Below, piece after piece: positions 34,740 to 45,409 of a DNA stretch of 64,000 nt. Within the stretch, counting starts at the first letter, position 1; the number at the start of each line of letters is the position of its first letter. The position numbers and the translations under genes were made by a program. The notes beneath the pieces were generated by a model. It was not told where the DNA came from. It saw only the letters and a list, made by a program, of their open reading frames with translations, and did not search any database. The DNA is taken from positions 81,654,339-81,718,338 of the forward strand of contig NW_026262734.1 in assembly GCF_021869535.1 (NCBI RefSeq), read 5' to 3'. The DNA comes from Mytilus californianus. Lineage: Eukaryota > Mollusca > Bivalvia > Mytilida > Mytilidae.

Positions 34740-36385
34740 CTAATGATGTATTTAATACAAACTAGATGTTATTTTCTCCTTGACAACATTTATGTGCGTT
34801 TCGGTAATAAAGTGTATACACAGAATGTAGGTATTCTTATAGGGACAAATTGCACCCCTTTAATAGCACGCTTGTTCTTTTATTGTTATGAATCACAGTT
34901 AATGACCAAACTCAGTAAAGGCCCGTCTTTATTGCATTTATTTGATAAATTCAACAACACTTGTCGCTATCTTAATGATATTTCTTCGTTAAATATTTAA
35001 GAATTTTCTAATCATACTGCCGAAATTAATTCAAAGGAACTTTGAATACATTAACTACAACTGTATAAACGTTAAAACCGGTTTTTCATAGATTAAGATA
35101 TTTTCAATTTTACACGGGAAATTTTATAAAAAATGTGCAACAAAAAGGACGATTTTTCTTTCCCTAATGGTAAATTTCCTCTTTAGGATGGTGATGTTCC
35201 TTTGGAAACATCTCAAGGGGTATATATACCACTACTTGTTCGCTATGTCCGTGTCTGTAGTGAAGTTTTGGATTTCAATGAACGTTATCTATGTATTACG
35301 GTTAAATTATTAAGTCAGGGAATTCGTTACCAAAAATTACTTTAAGCTTTTATTTAATTCTTCCATATATACAAATACTTAATTTGGAAGTTTGGCTGTA
35401 CTTGTACAAAATACAAATATTTGATTTGTAAGTTTGGCTGTACCTGTACTAAACATATTTCAAAGGGGATAGCACATCCTAATTTTTACGGAGATGTTGT
35501 TTATCGAGCCTGGAAATTTAGATACGATCAGAGTAAACTAGTAGATACTTTAAATAATCTTATTTTTAAAGGTTACCAATTCAACACTATAATTAGATTT
35601 TCAAATATTGTTTTATCGGAATAAATTTTGATTTTGTTATCAGTAAATTAAAACCAAAATAATATTATGGTTGTATATATATATATTTACACATTCACGG
35701 TTCTTCAATCTGTCGATACCTGTATTTTGGCATTGCACAAGGTCATGTTTTGTTCTAACTGTAAATAAATTCTTTACACTAAATCCATTGGATGTTGGAT
35801 GTGTACTGATTGATATTTTAGTCTTTAATACATGATTTGTTTATAGATGTTATTGGCTTTGAACTAGCTGTCAGTAGCTGCTAGTACTCTCAGATCTTTA
35901 CTTTGTGTCTTTTTATGGTGGGGATGTATAAATACCCTGCCACGTCCGATGTTTCTGTTACTTGTTATTCTGCTTTGAATCGATCTAATGAGTTAAGCTC
36001 TTTTTGCCTGATTTTTATAGTTTGTTCATATGTTGTGCTGTTACACCACTGTCCCAGGTTAGGGGAGGGTTGGGCGCCCGCACATATGTTTAATCCCATC
36101 ACATTCTGCATGTGCCTGTCTATATCCGAAGCCTGTTATTCAGTGGATGTCGTTAGTGGCTGTTTATCGTATTTGTTTTTCGTTCATTGTTTTGTACATG
36201 AATTAAGCCGTTAGTTTTCTTGTTTTCTTGTTTGAATTACATTTGTCATTTCGTGGACTTTTTTATAGCTGCCTATGCTGTATGGGTTTTGCTTATTGTT
36301 GAGGCAATACGGTGACCTATAGTTGTTAACTTCGATTTCATTTGGTCTCTAGCATCATACCACATCTCCTTATAGTTATAGCCTC
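34740..36385 (+). pseudogene. Penelope-like reverse transcriptase remnant with 3' tail (family A-related, tail H)
   Basis: Coding similarity to the 46.6-47.9 kb copy begins at LLDNIYVRFGNKVY and continues through VGILIGTNCTPLIA (motif B, PM changed to LI), CYESQL, and a catalytic motif changed from RYLDD to RYLND. After several frame breaks come TSQGVYIPLLVRYVRVC-like and SKFGCTCTKHISKGIAHP segments (35430-35480), ending FVISKLKPK near 35660. The tail 35790-36385 has the AACTAGCTGTCAGTAGCTGC block, GCTGTTACACCACTGTCCC and a CATACCACATCTCCTTATAG terminus. The 5' half including motif A is absent. The region 35350-35450 contains a short local duplication (ATTTGGAAGTTTGGCTGTAC / ATTTGTAAGTTTGGCTGTAC). 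Confidence 0.7.
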
Positions 36386-36389
36386 TTGA

Positions 36390-37465
36390 ATTCTGTAACA
36401 ATGTAATTCTGATTTTTTTTATTAATGACAATTTATTTGTTACAAGGATAACAATATATGTTTCTATTACATTAAAAAAATATAATTTAGTCACATTATT
36501 TTAAAATATAGAAAAACAAAATTCTTACAAAAAGAACACAGAGATGTAAATTTCTTACGGTTTCTTTAGTGTAGCAACAAGAACAATCCTGATGTAAGAA
36601 TAAATTTTTCAAAGAATAACTAATGAAATGTTCACCGCCATCAAGGGACATTGGCAATTCAACCCATACAAAGATATGTTAACCTTAAACGGCAGGTTAA
36701 CAGATGCATGTAAAGTTGAAATATTGCACGTTTTAATTCTGAATATTGAGGGAATTTTGGACAAAAAACTCTATTAGATCCAATTTGACCACAGGGAGTA
36801 CCTACTTCTTTGTATTGAAGTTGAAATTTGACCATTCGAATACCTACTTACCAATAACGATAATTCCTGCTGAGCAAACAATCAATACTTCTATTAATAA
36901 AAATATCAGAGAAATAATAAATGTTAACATTTCAAATATATAATTAATTCAACTGAGTAACAGAGTTTTGCGAAGTATTTAAAACATCAGCTTTGAACTT
37001 TTACAGTATGTTCTATGTTTCTCCAATTATTTTTTAAACCTGTTAATAAAATAAAATGGCACGAAAATTAAGCTACAATGTAAATGTATAAAATAGTAGT
37101 TGAGAATAACTACATCTTAAAAAAGCTGACAGCAACCATTGAATACTTCCAAGTACCCCAACGCATTGTTGCTGTTATATAATGAATGAAAATTTAAACG
37201 AAGATGTAACATTTTAACCAAACTAAGTGAGAGAATGCAATATGGGAAATAATGACACTGGTTTTGAGGGTGTTCGGGTTGTACAATGCATAGCTTGTAA
37301 GAACTGAACTTGAACGTACAACCTAATACAAATCAATGAAACATGAGATGCAAATCTGAATGACACCAATTTATCCTCAGAAATGAAGCAGGAACTGCTT
37401 ACAGTTCTTAACCAACTGAGTTCATCCCCCGTTTCTTCATCTTTAGTTCAATGTGATATGTTTTA
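36390..37465. other. AT-rich spacer, nothing recognised
   Basis: No supported gene or repeat. Confidence 0.45.
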
Positions 37466-37469
37466 ATGT

Positions 37470-38255
37470 TTAAAATTGAGAATGGAAATGGGGAATGTGT
37501 CAAAGAGACAACAACCCGACCATAGAGCAGACAACAGCCGAAGGCCACCAATGGGTCTTTAATGCAGCGAGAAACTCCGCACCCGGAGGCGTCCTTCAGC
37601 TGGCACCTAAACAAATATGTATACTATTTCAGTGATAATGGACGTCATACTAAACTCCAAATTATACACAGGAAACTAAAATTAAAAATGATACAAGACT
37701 AACAAATGCCGGAGGCTCCTGACTTGGGACAGGCGCAAAAATGCGGCTGGGTTAAACATGTTTTTTGAGATCTCAACCCTCCCCCTATACCTCTAGCCAA
37801 TGTAGAAAAAAACAAACGCACAACAGTACGCACAGTAAAACGCAGTATAAGAGAAGTCTGAGTCCGATGTCAGAATAGGAAACAAAAGAAAATAAACAAA
37901 ATGATAATAATACATAAATAACAACAGACTACTAGCAGTTACTGACATGCCAGCTCCAGACCTCAATTAAACTGATTGAAAGATTATGTCTTCATCATAT
38001 GAATATCAGGCACAATCCCTTCTGTTAGGGGTTTAGTATTCTACCGTCATAAAATATATGAGAAGAACATAACCCGTGTGATACCAACAACTGGTTTTAG
38101 AATAAATGTGTTTAATTCCGATGCAAAGACCCTATAAGTGAATCAATATTAAAGCCAAAATATGCAATCTCTAATGACCTGACAACAGTATCGTAACTAT
38201 ATCCCTTCTTAATAAGTCTGTTTAAAGGTTTTGTTAGCTTTTGTTAGCTTTTGTT
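37470..38255 (-). mobile_element. Penelope-like family B 3' end: C-terminal coding remnant plus full tail
   Basis: Positions 37470-37990 are the complete family B tail; 37990-38255 matches the reverse complement of 26455-26690 (CCTAACGGGAGG / CCCTTCTGTTAGGGG; TGATACCAACAACTGGTTTT; AATAAGTCTGTTTAAAGGTT). This copy links tail and coding part and so identifies the solo tails at 9.8 and 19.7 kb. It is 5'-truncated just inside the RT C-terminus, and it ends at a short direct repeat TTTTGTTAGC. Confidence 0.75.
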
Positions 38256-38259
38256 TGTC

Positions 38260-38710
38260 TTTTATTATTTGTCAACATGTTGTTAGTTTTTCTTTGTCTG
38301 ATTTTGTTTGGTTTAACTCCTGTATAACGTCCCCTTTTTTACATGCAATATAATTGTAAGCGTGTAAGTATCTGTGAACTGAATTCGAATGTTAAACTTG
38401 CAGAAGATCAACTATGATGTTAAAACAACTAAAGTCAGTGAAATGTAAATTATGTTTTATGTGTTCAAACTTATAAACAAGCATTTGAATAAACAAAGTT
38501 GTATAACTAAATATTAAATCATTCTTGAGAACTTGACATGTACACTGACGTGACCCCTCTGGGAACGTTGACACTTCCTTCACTTGGTAAGATTGAATTA
38601 AAAAATTCACACTAGTATCGTAAAGTTCCATTGAGATGTGTATAAAATATGGACAATTTGGCACGTATTTAGTGTATAAGAAAATGAAATTATTTGATTC
38701 ATTCGTATAT
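38260..38710. other. Spacer, nothing recognised
   Basis: A minus-strand frame (38392-38664) contains a short EGSRQCTCQ stretch, but with no family resemblance or splice borders I can defend. Confidence 0.4.
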
Positions 38711-38712
38711 TA

Positions 38713-39176
38713 GGTGTAATACCACCAAATCATAGTACGTCACATCCGGTTGCATTCGAAAATAGGTCGAAAAAAAATATTCCCTTGATTTGTCAGTTGT
38801 AGGTAATTAATCCTACATTTCATTGCAGTAAAACATTTCTGGGTCATAAACATATATCTTGGGTATTTAAAAGCACCATTATTTTTTTATTTGGGGTTTC
38901 TATAGAATATTTTTGAAACTTGAGGTTACATGGTTACTAAAGCTTGTACACGGGTTAATAAAAGGGGAAAATTTGATTGGTTAACTTCCAGTGATGGTTA
39001 TTTTCTAATATGCAATGAAATGTTATGTGAAATTTTTTCTATAGTACTGGACAGGATAAAACTTGACTCATGCCAAGTATTTCTTTATTTGAAACAGAGA
39101 TAAATTCTGCACAATTTTTTGAAAAGTGCAAATTTAACAAAGACTAATAGGGGAAAATCAATGGTGGTATTACACC
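38713..39176. mobile_element. MITE copy 3 (464 bp)
   Basis: Same orientation and nearly the same sequence as the copies at 6007 and 7364, with intact GGTGTAATACCACCA / TGGTGGTATTACACC ends. It is flanked by TATTA on both sides (the minimal TA plus three further bases), the best-preserved target site of the three. Confidence 0.85.
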
Positions 39177-39179
39177 TAT

Positions 39180-40420
39180 TATGACAACCAGTAGTTATTT
39201 CGGGAGGTTAGATATTTATGAGTAAGATAATTTCGGAAAATGGTAAACCAAACAAAAATAAAACACTAATAAAAATATATTTTAACTGTAAGATGGGAAA
39301 GGTTCAGGTGAATAGGTATATGAAGCCAGCTAAAGTTTTTGTAGTAGGTTTAGTAGTATATAACATGCGGCTATTTTAATGAAAGCTTCCATGTAATCAT
39401 TATATGTCCTTATCTTGAATTATACAGAACAGACAATGCATTTACCGATACAAAACTAATGATTTTTATATAAATCCTTTATTGTGTGTGCTAGTTTCAC
39501 TAAATATCAGCTATTTGTTAAAATGAGAAAGTAAATTATCCTTTTAAAGTGTCATATTAAATGCAATTTCATTTTAGAACTGTTGCCGAAAAAATGCAGA
39601 AACAGAAGTTCCTCTAACATGAAAGATATTTGAATTGTTATAAAATTATGCTAATGAATGCTTCCACAAATGACTAAGATAGTTTAATGTATATACGAAA
39701 ATCTTCTGAAGGAATAAAAATGAAGCATTACAGATGAAGCGATTAAAGCAAGTCATTTTGTATGTACCAATGCTCTTTCCATTCTGTACGTCCAATTGAT
39801 TTGCATTTGTTCTTATAGTTCTATTACGTTTTTCAGCTTTTGTTTGACTTCTGTAAGAAAACGATCAATAACGTTTTTTTTTTTTTATATTCAGGAGAAT
39901 ATTGTTTTAAATTAATACTTTAACGTCAACTTAATCACTATTGTAATAATATATGAATAATACCTTTATCATCACATTCATAATTCATAATTAACATCCT
40001 GTGAATCGAATTAATATCAACATTAATGTTAACTAGAACTTAAAAAGGGACAGAGAAAATACAAATATTTCCCAAATCAACTCCACTACATGTTAAAGTA
40101 ACCGTCTAAAGTTATTAATCTCGTCAGTTGAAGTTTTCTTTTATTATATGAGATTAGAGTTTGTGCATGCTGAAATGTCTCGCCTGCTTTACTTATCATG
40201 ATTGAAAGTCTGTTATATGAATGTGGTACTACAAGTATTAAATACACTAAAGATTTATAATCATCCATGAAAATGAGCTCAAGGTCAGATGAACAAAGCC
40301 AGATATGTACACCTTCCAATCATTCCATACACCATAATAATCGAATAATTGCTTATAGTATCTGATAAACTGACAAAACCAAAAAAGACTTTACATTGCC
40401 AAATTAGTCATGACAATGAA
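39180..40420. other. AT-rich spacer, nothing recognised
   Basis: No supported gene or repeat. Confidence 0.45.
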
Positions 40421-40424
40421 GTCA

Positions 40425-40525
40425 AAGTCATACGAAACCTACCAGGCGATAATTTCGACTTCATTTTGTCTCTGCTGGAGAGTTGTCTCATCGGTAATTA
40501 TACCACTTCTTCTGATTCTTATATT
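40425..40525 (+). mobile_element. Decayed terminus of a retroelement 3' tail
   Basis: The stretch CTGGAGAGTTGTCTCATCGG followed by TAATTATACCACTTCTTCT matches the last 50 bases of the family A tail (GAGAGTTGTCTCATTGGCAC, then ACTCATACCACATCTTCT). It lies inside a 158-codon open frame (40349-40825), which I therefore do not call a gene. Confidence 0.55.
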
Positions 40526-40529
40526 AGTT

Positions 40530-41860
40530 TTATTTTTCTTCAAAAAAGGTTTATATTTTTTAGTTGTGTCATTTATATTTGCTTAACATCTGCCAACTTC
40601 ATGCAGAAAAAACATGAAAAAAACTACCCCAAAAAACTCATTTTGAGATTTTGTATACAAAGGCCCTTATCGAAAATGATGTTTTGCCACAATGTGCCTT
40701 TTGAAATATTAATTTTGATAAATATCTTCTGTAGTAAGGCGTTTCTCATATCTAATTATTCCAAAATTTGTGTGAAATATGCCAAGTCCCACATATTTCT
40801 GAAATCAGGTTGTCACGACTATTGAGTAAGGCGTAAAATAAGCGGAGCCACCAATTTACAAAAAGAAATGAAGTTTATTTTAACAAAATACAAAACGATA
40901 AATTGACTGTCCAATATGATATCAATATCTAAGGATCTATATACATGAATGGCTTTTAGCTTTTATGGAGTTGCTGTTTAATTGACTTCATTCATGCATC
41001 ATTTTCTGTTCATTATAGAGCCAATCAACTACCACTTTCGCTTAAGTGTTTAGTATCATAGAAATTGAGGACTTAAAATTTTATGTTTCTAATCAATATA
41101 AATCAGAAAAAAGTCATATATCAAAACCGATAATTGAATTGATCGGCAGGCAAAATTTAGATAAAAAACAGTGTCTTGTAAATTTATATTTGTCGATTTT
41201 ATATCATAATGCTCTTTTTGAGTTTTGACAAAACAAGACTTTCACTTGATGACAGTGAGCATCATGGTGCAGAAGAAATATTTTCAATAGTACACTAGAT
41301 AATTAGAATATCAAAGAAATGTTCGGATATAAATAAAACAAGATATTGTGAACATGTCAATAAGAAAGCAACTGAATAACAAATTACAACCTCCGTTCTA
41401 CGGGGCAAACATGATACTTAAAGGTCACAATACCATCTTCAGCAAAAGACAACGGGCTTAAATTCTTATTCTTAATCAAAAATATTCCCTTTTGTCTGGA
41501 GTGATAAAAAAACATAGAAAAAAAGACTAAGGGTGATATTCTCAAATGTGGACATTTATGTATGAACTATCAACTACAAAATCTTTTTTGCTGGCGTATT
41601 TGTCAGATTTATGGGTACAATCATTCGATTTTTTAGTCAGCTATGTTGTATGTCTGTGATTTATGTTTACACAGTTTTGACTGCAATATCTGAATTATTG
41701 TCACATTATGTCTTTCTTGAAAGAGATGTGTTCAAAATTATATAGACAAGTCAAATTGACATTTACCAAAAAAAAAGCATTTACACAAATATCGAACTCC
41801 AAAGTAAATTCAAAAAGGGTGAAGCCTATAAAACCTGACAAAATTAAATGTTAAACTATA
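40530..41860. other. AT-rich spacer, nothing recognised
   Basis: Two open frames (to 40825 and 41046-41228) have no recognisable domains. Confidence 0.4.
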
Positions 41861-41864
41861 TCAA

Positions 41865-41990
41865 CCAACAGAACGAATAGAAATCAACTGTCCTGATTTG
41901 GTACATATATTTTCTGAAGAATATGGTGGACTAAACTTGGTTCAATTCTAGTTAAACGCCCAATTTGTGTGACAGTTGTGTATAGTTCCG
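41865..41990 (-). repeat. Decayed repeat related to 52630-52840
   Basis: CAACTGTCCTGATTTGGTAC, ATATTTTCTGAAGAATATGG and GTGTGACAGTTGTGTATAGT align with CAACTGTCATATTCCTAATT, ATATTTTCTAAGAAAAGGGT and GTATGACAGTTGTATATAGT in the later copy. Confidence 0.45.
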
Positions 41991-41994
41991 TTAT

Positions 41995-42960
41995 ACATGA
42001 CGTTAAAATACTAAATCCCTGGGATGTGTTTTAGTTGATTTTAGTCTCTGATGCATGATTTTTTATTATTAATTGTGTTTGGCTTTTAACTAGCTGTCAG
42101 TAGCTGCGAGTACTCTCAAATCGTACTTTCTTGTTTATTTGACCTGTTGATACTAATTGTAATGCTTTTTTGTTATTTAATGTTATTCAGGGTTATATCT
42201 GGTCTATATACCAGCTTTGATAAGTGTTTGGTATTACTATAAATTTTCACTTCGTTCTATGAACATCAAAATTATTTATTTTGTAAAATTATTTCAATTC
42301 TCAATTTGAACTGTACACGTATACCTAACAACAAAGTTACTTTCATTTACCTGTGTTGAAAGAAATTGCAAATGGCTGATATTTTTGTTCGAGCATATTG
42401 TTTTTCTTAAATTGTTTAACATTTCATAGCGGTATAACATGTTACTTTTATTATTCTTCCCTTAATTTATTTATTTCATATTTACATTGTATCAAAGGTC
42501 AAATTTATTTGTTCAGTGTATGTTCACTGGTGTTAATATGTCCTTTGATTGAGTTAAGCCATTTCTCTTGATATTTTATAGTGTGACTTTCTATGTTGGG
42601 ATGTTACACTATTGTTTCAGAAAAAGGGTGAAGGTTTGGTACCATTAAAACGTTTAAACCCGCTGCAATTGTTTGCACCTGTCCTAAGTCAGGAATCTGA
42701 TGTTCAGTAGTTGTCGTTTGTTGATGTGGTTCATAAGTGTTTCTCGTTTCTCTTTTTTTATATAGATTAGACCGTTGGTTTTCCCGTTTTAATGGTTTTA
42801 CACTAGTAATTTTTGGGGCCCTTTATAGCTTGCTGTTCGGTGTGAGCCAAGGCTCCGTGTTGAAGACCGTACTTTGACCTATAATGGTTTACTTTTATAA
42901 ATTTCGACTTGGATGGAGGGTTGTCTCATTGGCACTCATACCACATCTTCTTATATCTAT
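41995..42960 (+). mobile_element. Solo 3' UTR/tail of Penelope-like family A
   Basis: It is nearly identical to the 3' UTR of the larger copy (48005-49165), starting with ATGACGTTAAAATACTAAAT and passing through AACTAGCTGTCAGTAGCTGC, TATACCAGCTTTGATAAGTG, CACCTGTCCTAAGTCAGGAA and GGTGTGAGCCAAGGCTCCGT to CATACCACATCTTCTTATAT. It lacks all coding sequence and also lacks the 194-bp duplication present in the larger copy. Confidence 0.8.
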
Positions 42961-43319
42961 TGACACAATTGAGTGAACAAAAGGAACACAGACATTAAAC
43001 TCTTAGTAATTTGACACTATCTGAGTCCAACAGCTGACAGATATCCCACTATAAATCGAGTTTTCTGTCTGTAGTACGGTCCAAATCAAGCAGTGATTTT
43101 AAAAATTCTTGTACAAATAAAAATATATCCACTAATTATATTGTTTGTAAGAAAATGAAATCAATATCCATTTCGATTTGAGATATTTTGCTATTTCAGG
43201 ATAACTTCTTACCACAATTTATGACAAACGTAGTCTTTTTTTCCTTTTCTACTACCACCTTTTCTGACTTGTAGCCTTAAGTTATATTCTCACAAATTAA
43301 TATCAAAATCAGGGAAAAT

Positions 43320-43640
43320 GTTATGATTGCCAATGAGACAAAAAGGTACAAAGATGTGAACGATAACAGGTAATCGTATAAAACAAAAATTAAGACAACT
43401 ATGGCAAACAGTTATTAATGTGGTCTACTGGGTTGCATGATCCTGGCTTTGGAGATGGAAATACAGAAATTTGCGGGGTTAAATATATTTGTCGGCGCAC
43501 AATCCTGCCCTACGGACAGTGATGTAACAGTACAAAATATGATCACACTGTAAAAACTAGTTGGGATGGGCTTGACACATTTGATCAACAGAAAGCACAA
43601 AAAGCCAAATAACAAAAAGACAGAATACATATCGATCTCT
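43320..43640 (-). mobile_element. Retroelement 3' tail, family H, minus orientation
   Basis: The reverse complement contains ACTGTTACATCACTGTCCGT, a TTTAACCCCGC block, GTCTCATTGGCAATCATAAC and, upstream, AGTACTTAGAGATCGATATG. These parallel the tail at 35.9-36.38 kb. The minus-strand frame across it (43415-43630) is incidental. Confidence 0.6.
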
Positions 43641-43644
43641 AAGT

Positions 43645-44685
43645 ACTCGTGGAACTAATTCAACTAATAAAGAAACCATATTTTTTCCTGAAAAAAAATA
43701 TATCCGTCGTTACAGTTTCAAAGGATTAAGCAGTTGAGAAAAAGCCAGACTGTGTGTGAAATTCCACATTAGAATTTCCCAGCATATAGGACATTACGTG
43801 CTTATTCCTAGATAGCAATACATATTTTATTATGTTTTAATCAATCGATGTACGTATTGGGGTTAAACAAGTAGTTTGTATTATATGTTTACGGGATAAC
43901 CAGACTGAATTAAGTTAAGATTAAACTGTTGTATATGTTGACACATTGCGTCTTGTCTTATGTATTCAATCAAGACGCATTCTTTGTGATTATCGACACA
44001 AAATATACAATTTCATTGAATAAAAAGAATCGATCAAGTAGTTGGTGTTCTAAATTACAACAAATAACAGTAATTCACAGTTATTTTTGTTGAAAGATGT
44101 GTTGACTCTGAAATATCTTACGATTTACTTTGGCATGGCCGTGTGATTAATTGGCTGTTTATGTATCTATTAGTTAGGGGTTAACTGGACCCGAGATTCA
44201 AAGAGTCAAGGGTCAATGAATCTTATAGAGGATTTAAGCCCAATTTGGATAAAAATTCAAATTTTACAAGCTTTAAAGGATAACTAATTATGATGGATGA
44301 TTATGACCTTCTCTCTGACGATGTTGTACAGATAAATAATGTTGAAATGAATAAAAACAGTCCTTATTCGAGACTTTTATCATTGTTTTTGATGTCAATG
44401 TATTTCACTATCTTACCAAGAACATAATTTTACAGGAAGAGTCGTGAAGTGTATTTACAGATAACAGTAACAGATAAACACCGTAATGAAGATTTTTAAA
44501 ATTTTATTCTGTTCTAGGACATGTAGTAATAAAAAAATGAGCACTGTTTTATGTGTTTGTGTTCAACAATTTATTCGTTCTTCTAAATAACAAATAAGGC
44601 CATGATTAATGGGGTTAAGTTGAATGCCAATATTTCTAACTAGATTCTTTAAATAGAATTTCAGTGTGCACATCACGTCTTAATC
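43645..44685. other. Spacer, nothing recognised
   Basis: No supported gene or repeat. Confidence 0.45.
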
Positions 44686-44689
44686 ACAT

Positions 44690-44895
44690 AAGATCACTTT
44701 TTCATTGGGTTCATGTTGCTCAGTTTTAGTTTTCTATGTTGTGTGTTGTAGGCTGTTGTTTGTCTTTCGGTCGTTTTTTTCGTTTTTTACCATGGTGTTG
44801 TCCGTTTGTTTTCGTCTTACGAGTCTGAATATCCTTTTAGTATCTCCTGTCTCTGTTTTACTTTCGGAACAAACAAACAAATAACGCTCAAAAGT
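44690..44895 (+). repeat. Interspersed repeat, family D
   Basis: GTTGCTCAGTTTTAGTTTTC, GTTTGTCTTTCGGTCG, CGTTTTTTACCATGGTGTTG and TTAGTATCTCCTGTCTCTGT match the copy at 515-775 and the inverse of 51121-51300. Confidence 0.65.
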
Positions 44896-44899
44896 GCAA

Positions 44900-45405
44900 A
44901 CACCAACAAAACAGCTTAATACGTCTACGGTCAACTTTATCTAAGGTAGTTTCAACTTTAGCTTTAACACGTTTGCATGATGTAATGGCCAGACAAAATG
45001 GATGAATACTTAATGTTCGTAGCATTTGGCCACTCAGAAATGTAATATTTTATTTGACTGTGACCCTGTTTGATGGCAACAAGTACAGTTTATTTTGATT
45101 TTTTTTAAAGAATTCTAAAAGAGCTATTAACTCATAATAGATTCTTAAATTACAATGAATGTCGATAAGTTTTCAATTAAAGAACATAACAATTCATTTT
45201 CCGTGTAAAGTACCAGAATTTTGCACAACCTGCAGCTTCAACGCAAGCTATTTTGGCAACACATATAACTATATATATTTTTTTTAAAATAACTAGACAA
45301 AGTATAATAAAGATATTAATTTTTACTCATATTCTATTTCAAGATACAATCAATTTGCTTTAATTCTTTCAGTTAAATAAGTACTCATTTTGCAAGCTGC
45401 ATATT
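44900..45405. other. Spacer upstream of the Penelope-like element
   Basis: It may include the element's 5' untranslated region, but I see no pseudo-LTR or boundary motif. Confidence 0.35.
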
Positions 45406-45409
45406 TTAA

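Noticed and set aside
38392-38664. Minus-strand frame containing EGSRQCTCQ as a cysteine-rich exon
   Set aside because: One short cysteine pair only, no consistent splice borders or family resemblance.
40349-40825. 158-codon plus-strand open frame as a gene
   Set aside because: It contains the terminus of a retroelement 3' tail (GAGAGTTGTCTCAT...) and otherwise AT-driven residues with no domain.
43000-45405. A 5' pseudo-LTR of the Penelope-like element between the solo tail and the RT
   Set aside because: The interval contains unrelated repeats (family H tail inverted, family D), so the upstream solo tail is probably an independent insertion.
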